From positions 58,950 through 122,949 of the forward strand of contig QLIY01000470.1 in the NCBI GenBank assembly GCA_003260075.1: 64,000 bases of DNA, read 5' to 3'. The DNA comes from Phallusia mammillata. Lineage: Eukaryota; Chordata; Ascidiacea; Phlebobranchia; Ascidiidae. The notes under the pieces were generated by a model that saw only the letters and a program-made list of their open reading frames with translations, was not told the origin of the DNA and ran no database searches. Shown piece by piece: positions 57,801-64,000 of this stretch; position 1 is the stretch's first letter, and every line of letters begins with the position of its first letter. The position numbers and the translations under genes were made by a program.

Positions 57801-58056
57801 ATGAAAAATGGTGACGGACTGTCTTTACCTTGACGACCACGGATTTGCACCCTGGCTTCGGCCAATCTATTAGCTTTTTTTCTTTTCCATTTGTACATAT
57901 CTACATTTCATTAGCGAAAGTTTATCGTGATTTACTGTAATCGTCATTACCACATGTAGTTCGATTTGTTGTTGTATTGTGCCTTTATCATGTCTTCATT
58001 GTTTGTGCTTCACCTTCGAGTGTTTTAGAGTCATAATAAACGGTAGAGCAAGTATG
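57801..58056 (+). terminator. 3' untranslated region and polyadenylation signal of the giant gene
   Basis: AATAAA at 58,035-58,040, about 235 bases after the stop, followed by a GT-rich stretch (GTATGTTGATAG). This is the only canonical signal close to the stop. Confidence 0.65.
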
Positions 58057-58800
58057 TTGATAGTTTAAGGGGTGAAGAAACAGATAATGAATTGGTGACA
58101 TGATTTTTTTCTTCTGGGCGTGGGGAAGAAAAGTACCAATAGATTTAGTCCAAACGTTCGGAACGAGCAGAAGCAGGCTAAATCAGTCATTAATGCAGTC
58201 AGAAGGGCCATAAAATTTGAAATTGCAATTTGGTTTAAAGTCAACATTACCCCACCAAACAAATTTTACGTTTGGTTCTGGCTGCGCCACTAATAACAGT
58301 ACAATTGTTTTCATCCTAAAACTGAAAAATATATTTATAACTTTAAGCCACTCAAACCAGTTAAGACAACCATCCGCTATCTGCTAGCCTTTCATAGATT
58401 TGGTGGCTCGTTGGAAATTAAGTAATAAGTGACACTTTTGGCGTTCAAATCGGCCATGTTGTGCAGCATCTGTTAGACAAATTAGGTTGCAATTGTGCTG
58501 TCAACTGTCTTTACAGCAAAATATTTCAAACTCTGCCAAACAAATTTGTTATAAAGGGTGAATAAGAAATCATTTTACACCAATTCAGATTCAACTGCAT
58601 CAGACTGTTTAATATGGTTAATATAGCCTGTACATGACCGTTGAAGTATATTGCCAGTTTAAAAATCCGACACAGAAAACACCACCCGGAAATGTTTCGT
58701 TTTCAACCAGTACAAAGCACCACAAATCTTAATTACAAATTCCTTTGTTTGTCGCGCCACCTCAACATTTGACACGCCTGAGTGGGTTTTAGAATGGCGC
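58057..58800. other. Intergenic spacer
   Basis: AT-rich, with no long open frame, no domain match and no repeat that I could recognise. Confidence 0.6.
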
Positions 58801-58911
58801 AACCAATCAGATCTCACTAAAGTTTTCTCGTGCCAAAGTCATTCCTGGCCAAGTCATTTGAATCGTTAAGTTTGTGCTGTGCGGAGGTGGAAGGCTGGCG
58901 AAGCAAAAAGG
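58801..58911 (+). promoter_or_regulatory. Candidate promoter and first exon of a downstream gene
   Basis: A CCAAT motif (AACCAATCAGAT, 58,801-58,812) lies about 70 bases before a GC-richer segment that ends AAGCAAAAAG|GTAAATT, a plausible donor at 58,912. There is no ATG in this segment, so it would be a non-coding first exon. No TATA box is clear. This is inference from position and motifs. Confidence 0.3.
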
Positions 58912-60510
58912 TAAATTCTGCTTTGTATTTTACTCTGCGCTGTTCACCGCTGCAATATAGTGTTGGTATTGCAACTTTATTGTTGAATTTAACCGCGTTT
59001 TAAGTGGTTTAGTTACCAGTTGTCTTGTTGGTGTTAACTGAATCATGTGTATGTACATGATAAGATAAAAACGATTATAATCATTTTATAATGTAATCAG
59101 ACTATAGTCTATAATGTTGTTTTGTTATCACAGTTTTACTGTTTTTACGCCATTACCAACCGAACGTTAACTGGCAGCTACAATGCTACAAAACCTACAC
59201 GCATAAGTTTGTTAAACTGAGCGCGCTTCGGGCATTATGTCGTCATACACGCGGGCGTTTTTTTTTAATTGGCACAGATGCTGGAACTTTTTCTCCCTTA
59301 TGACTTAAGTTGACTGGCGTTATATGACCACACCAATTAATGCATTATTTTGTTTGCAGAATACGGATGTTTTCAACCCGGTGGTCTTATCACCTTCGAT
59401 TCACCTCCACGTTTCTCAACTTCAAATTTTTATTTGTATGTAAACATAGGAATCTGTCGTGGGTCAACCGGGATAGCGGAGCTGTTAGGCTTAACTTAGG
59501 TTGACTGGCGCTAGCGTGAGTGACCTTCACTTTGTCCGCATAGGACAAATGGGAGGCCCAAGTCGGTAGGAGTGCTACTAATGACAGCTAATTGGCGCCA
59601 GGGCTAGAACTACTGTGGCACTCATTAACTAAGGTTAGGTTATAGGTAACATATGTGGGGTACGTTTGGGATTCGCGCGCCACCTAGGGACTTTAGCTTA
59701 GATCGATTTCTAGCTAGGTGTGGCGCGTTGCTAAATGGCTTTAGTTAAAATAAGGTTCGCTTAGAAACACGGCCTTGGCATGGCTTCCACCGCATTGCAC
59801 TGGCCGCGGTGCAGGCGGAACTCAGTAGGGACATCGCTACTCCCAATGAAGACCCAGGCTCGTGGGTTTGAGGGGGCCGGCATAGCATTTTGCCTGAAAA
59901 GTTTCGTGAGCCACCCTGATAGGGCGCAAACTGTTGTTAAAAATACTCAGCCCGGCGTTTGCGTAATTCATTTGGGTCCTTGCGGGGGGACTCTGAGGGC
60001 AAAGGAAAGTGACCCGCAGTTGTTGAGTTATACGCTTTAAACGTCATCTTTCCTTTTTAAACATTATGCTGCGCCTGTATTAACTGTAATTATAGGGATG
60101 TTGTGGATTTTTTTTCGGGTTTTGACCAGCTTGTTTTTTCATGCCTGTATATCCGTTTCAAAGTTTTCTTCCTTAAGAAGGCCGCGAAATGGATACCGAG
60201 CATGTGATGTAATTAGCCTACTCCCGTTATTACCAAAACTAATGCCAGATCAACTAAATTGTTGCCGATTAAAAAGCCCCAAACCTTCCATTTTGCTGGT
60301 CAAGCCCATTTTTTTCGTGAATTTAGGCTAACTAATCTATTACATACTTAACCTCAGTTGCGCTGTCCTGCTTGGCCCGGCCTCCCAGTCATGATGGGGC
60401 AATGGCACTTTGGGTGGTTGTAAAACACGACAGACTCACTTTCTATTTTTCTAGGCTAAAATGCGGCGGTTGTATGCAGGTCAGTTAGTCGAGGCAAGCT
60501 TGTATTGTGT

Positions 60511-60511
<1 letters not shown>
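58912..60511. other. Non-coding stretch with a GC-richer block at about 59,440-60,060
   Basis: Mostly without recognisable genes. The block 59,440-60,060 is richer in GC than the surroundings and lacks long frames with family likeness. It may be a mobile element or a non-coding RNA exon. A possible acceptor (TTTGTTTGCAG) ends at 59,359. Confidence 0.3.

Positions 60512-60577
<66 letters not shown>
60512..60577. repeat. 66-base C run
   Basis: Pure C between GTATTGTGTA and TTTTTTTTCAG. Likely a placeholder; the flanks show no obvious re-read. Confidence 0.75.
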
Positions 60578-60967
60578 TTTTTTTTCAGAATCTATGCTTT
60601 GCAACGAAGCAGACGAACAACCTTGTCACTCTTTCCATGGCAATATCTTACTGTATTCACTAATTTTGTATGCCGAAAATTAATTATTTTTTATTGTAGT
60701 TTTCCCTCTTTCATCAAAAAAGCAGAGTGTGGAGTTCACTTTTTCTATCCTTTCAATTCTTTTTAAGTAGACCAGTTCTTGGGGGGTGTTGTGCCTTTTA
60801 TATCAGTCTGGCAGGTTCTTTATCTTATTATTGTGTATTTTTATTGTCCGTCGCTCGCTCTAACCATGCGAACCACCATCGTCAAAAGTCAGGCAACGAA
60901 AACGTTTAGATGAGACGTGAGGTTTTTGTTGTAAAAGTATCAAAGTCAAGAGTGTAAAAAAGTAAGT

Positions 60968-62065
60968 TGTTTGTTGTTGGTCAATTTATGCCACAAAACT
61001 AACCTTGTTATCTTTATCTTTTTCAGCATTGATCGCTAAAAGCATGCTGCTACTTTCCTCATTCCATATTTCCGCAAGTTCCTAAATTTACTTCGTTCTA
61101 ATTATCGGGCTATAAATGAGTCCTTGTGCAGATGTATGGTTTAGTGTAGTGTGTGCAAATATTCGAAAACAATGCTTTGTTGTTTTGTTGAGCAGCCGCG
61201 CTACTTCTGTTAAGAGACAGCAATGCAAAATATATTTTGCAAAAAGCACCAGACACGCTTCAGTGCAAACGATTGTTAAATCGCCACGAGCTAACCCATG
61301 ATATGTAACGGAAGTTTTGTCTTGACGCAAAACCGACATTGTAATCAGAAAATAACAGCCAATTTTTTGAAGCATTCTGGCCTATAGAGATAGAGCACTG
61401 AAGTCACCCAGGCATTGCTATTGGACAAATACTTAACAGAAAGTTTCTTGATTCCAGTGATACGATGGGTTTCCTTGGACTTTCCAATTACTAACAGCTT
61501 TAGTTTATCGGATCCAACCATGTTCGTGTTAAAATAAGTTTTATTCGACAACCAAAGTTACTTTCTCAGGAAGCTTACGAAAATAGAGGTCCGTTTCGTC
61601 ACAACTGTACATGTCTGAAGCTGAGTATCGGGTTTCTCCTGTTGTCGCTTCAAATTAATAGCGTGGCGTTCTGTCCAGAGAACCCAGCTCAGCGACGGAA
61701 TAAATCGACGCCCGAAATCAATATAGCAAGGTCCGTTGCTTTTTTGCGTCACCGACTAAGTCCTTACTCTTGGCAAGTACCATTCCAAAAATGCATCTCC
61801 AAAGTGTTCATACGTCTGTTGTCTAGCCCTTTTGCGGCAAGGTTATACGTTGCTTTGATACATAAAAGCTTCTCTTTTGAATGCACAATATGCGACTATG
61901 ATGACCCCAACTTTTGAGATACTGCCATTTTCAGAGCTCCCTGGTCCGGTTTTCGGTGGGTTTTAGCCGGAATATTCCAGTTTCAAATTGCCCCCCCCCC
62001 CTGTTTGTTGTTGGTCAATTTATGCCACAAAACTAACCTTGTTATCTTTGTCTTTTTCAGCATTG
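60968..62065. repeat. Haplotype re-read across C run at 61,991-62,001
   Basis: The 64 bases 60,968-61,031 return at 62,002-62,065 with one change. The first copy then continues ATCGCTAAAAGC (61,032) while the second continues GAGTCAAAAT (62,066). The ATCGCTAAAAGC sequence returns at 63,894 and runs identically for 107 bases to the window end. Confidence 0.8.
61340..61760 (-). pseudogene. Decayed pogo/Tigger-type (DDE) transposase fragment
   Basis: On the minus strand three pieces appear in order but in different frames: SLSWVLWTERHAINLKRQQE (61,640-61,710), then ASDMYSCDETDLYFRKLPEK (61,560-61,625), then TNMVGSDKLKLLVIGKSKET with YLSNSNAWVT (61,410-61,530). The YxxDET and LLVIGKS motifs are typical of Tigger/pogo and CENP-B-like proteins; the D of DET is the first catalytic acid. 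The frame is broken between pieces and the rest of the catalytic core is missing after AWVT, so it is inactive. Confidence 0.7.
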
Positions 62066-62099
62066 GAGTCAAAATATGGGATATGTTTTAAAATATTAA

Positions 62100-62770
62100 A
62101 ATGTGAAACCATACAACCCAGGATATTCAGGTACTTAACGTACAGCAAATGACATATCAATGTTTTTCAGGTTTTACATCAATTAACATTTCAATTTTTG
62201 CAGGTTTTACAGCAAATTAAATTTACCTTGTTTTGTTTTGCAGGTTTTAGGGGTTTATAACTTAATTTGTTTTAGGATAATGGTTTTTTTGCAGTTGTTA
62301 AATGTTGTTTGGTATTCGAAACCTTTACTTCTGTTTTGCAGGTGTTAGGGTTGATAGTGTTTTAAAAGAATGTATTTTTCAGGTTGTATGTTTGCTGTTT
62401 TAAATTTTCTTGTTTGACAGGTTATAGAATAGAAGCTACTGCCGTTTTAATTACTAATGTTTGTTGCCTTTTTTGCAGGTTTTACCAAACATTGTTTTTC
62501 AGTTTAATACATCAATAGATTATTTGAATCTATAGATATTTAGTGTTACATTTTTTTATTGCAACCATTGAAACCAAAGGAAAAAGGAAAAACAAGTGAC
62601 AAAAAAAGGCTACTGCCGTTTTAATACTAATGTTTATTGTGTTTTTTGCAGGTTTTACAAAACATCATGTTTTTATTTTTCAGTTCAATACAAAAATAGG
62701 TAATTTGTTTCTATAGGTGTTTAGTGTTCCATTTTTTGTGCAAGCATTGAAACCAAAGGACAAAGGAAAA
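62100..62770. repeat. Degenerate repeat ladder containing acceptor-like TTTTGCAGGTTTTA
   Basis: About ten T-rich segments each end in (T)nGCAGGTTTTA or TTTTCAGGTT. The last part holds a clear tandem pair: about 62,432-62,585 and 62,608-62,768, both running from CTACTGCCGTTTTAAT to GAAACCAAAGGA. No exon with coding likeness lies between them. Confidence 0.6.
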
Positions 62771-62862
62771 CCAAAGGCCCCGAGCTTTTGTAAGTCATTT
62801 TCTCGTACGTACAAGTTATTTTTAAAAACATATGAAAAATCAGTTTTTCGATTTGTATTTAG

Positions 62863-63229
62863 ATGCACTAGGCGAAATGACGTCATACCCCATTCGAGCG
62901 AATACTGATTGCAACGAGGATCTACGCAGAAAAAAGGTAATTGTGGTTGACATAATTATGCTTCGGATAATAGTGTTAATTGTTGTAAAACCATCTTTAA
63001 ATGACTCTATTGTATTTTTAAATTGACTAATTCTGAGTGTACTTACATGAATGTGTTAACTTTACTTGTTATAGGTTTTGGTTTATTATTCCAAATTGGT
63101 TTATTCCAAACAAATGTTGTTTTGTTTCAGACGCCTACACCACTTGCTCGATCTCACCGCTTCGCGCAGAGCAGTCTTCAATTGGGGAATTCCTCTCGTG
63201 ACGTTTCTATTGTCGGCCAATCTATCTGA
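62863..63229 (+). CDS. Two weakly supported 3' exons (62863-62936, 63131-63229)
   Basis: TATTTAG before 62,863 and AAG|GTAATTG at 62,937, then TTGTTTCAG before 63,131. Joined in phase 0 they read ALGEMTSYPIRANTDCNEDL, then TPTPLARSHRFAQSSLQLGN and a stop at 63,227-63,229. No family is recognised. They may belong to the gene starting near 58.9 kb or be untranslated. They lie wholly in the segment absent from the other haplotype path. Confidence 0.25.
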
Positions 63230-63893
63230 TGACGTCAACCGAACCCTACAATCCAACTGAACACCGATCGTCATTCGGGGCTATATAGGCAAGTTCTTTG
63301 TCACATGGACACAAAGTCGTGACTTCCAGCTACGTTTCTATTCGGTGGTAATTCCAACAACAATACCTACAGAGAAAGGAAACATAAAACTGGAACTTTA
63401 GCCAATATTTTCGGGCGAGTAGCGCGCTATGTTCTGCTTCACTTGCTTACCGCGAGTACGACGTGCAAAACGCGCAACGGACATGTTTTATGTACAGTCG
63501 GACAAGAACATTACCTTTATTTGACAACAACGCCACAGTGTCGCAATGTTTCAATATTTTTTTTTGCAACGGAATGGCGTACAGTTTACTACTATTATAT
63601 AATGTACTTTCGGGTGCTAGGAAACCGATTTGTTTTTAGACTTTGAACAAAGTATATAAATGTTATTTTATTGTGACATGTTTCAAACGTGACATCACTG
63701 TAATTTTGATGCTTAGAAACATGTACAGATTTTAACATAATTTTTGCAGTGATATTGTTTGTAAAGAAAAGTTGTTTGTAACAAAGTTTGTGTTTTTATT
63801 CTTGGAGGTGGTTGAAAAGTGTTTTGTGGGCAGCTAAAATTGTTCACTATGCTGACAGTACCTTGTTCCTTTGTTCTGTTTGTATTTAATTAA
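63230..63893. other. Stretch with no recognised feature
   Basis: AT-rich; no canonical AATAAA was seen close after the possible stop at 63,229, and no domain-bearing frame was found. Confidence 0.5.
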
Positions 63894-64000
63894 ATCGCTA
63901 AAAGCATGCTGCTACTTTCCTCATTCCATATTTCCGCAAGTTCCTAAATTTACTTCGTTCTAATTATCGGGCTATAAATGAGTCCTTGTGCAGATGTATG

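Noticed and set aside
59780..60040. Small protein-coding gene in the GC-richer block
   Set aside because: No family likeness, no splice context and no supporting signals; a chance frame in GC-richer DNA is likely.

Overview
This is a 64 kb piece of an animal nuclear genome. It has spliced GT-AG genes, AT-rich introns, piggyBac-, hAT- and Tigger-type transposon remnants and tRNA-derived SINEs. The extracellular domains (EGF, VWD, C8-like, laminin-G-like, F5/8 C) exclude bacteria, plants and fungi. The strong heterozygosity, compact introns and AT-rich base composition point most naturally to an ascidian such as Ciona. That species-level guess is inference only.

One giant plus-strand gene fills positions 1 to about 58,050. 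Its 5' end lies outside the window. I could follow about 80 exons with consistent splice phases to a stop at 57,798-57,800 and an AATAAA at 58,035. The part inside the window encodes roughly 6,000 residues of a secreted, cysteine- and glycine-rich extracellular protein. The layout is: (i) 1-24.3 kb, about five tandem copies of a large (~350-400 residue) glycine-rich module with no family name I can give; (ii) 24.3-45.2 kb, about 55 EGF-like repeats, most of them arranged in a strict four-EGF super-repeat; (iii) 45.7-53.4 kb, a twice-repeated VWD / laminin-G-like / C8-like unit joined by an EGF and a natural Gly-Gly-Ser linker; (iv) 53.6-57.8 kb, two EGFs (one Ca-binding type) and two discoidin (F5/8 C) domains, then a short hydrophilic tail. 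Two furin-type sites (about 20.88 kb and 50.43 kb) could cut the precursor into three parts. No membrane segment is seen.

Downstream, 58.05-58.8 kb looks intergenic. A candidate promoter and first exon lie at 58.80-58.91 kb. The rest (to 64 kb) holds a GC-richer block, a decayed pogo/Tigger transposase on the minus strand, a degenerate repeat ladder and two weakly supported exons.

A major caveat is assembly quality. About 50 runs of C or G (9 to 93 bases) and two of three N positions mark junctions. After most of them the sequence steps back and re-reads the preceding 30-1000 bases with a few percent differences, mostly synonymous in exons. These look like joins between the two haplotypes, not biology. 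They duplicate, split, reorder or frame-shift several exons and must be removed before a protein is built.
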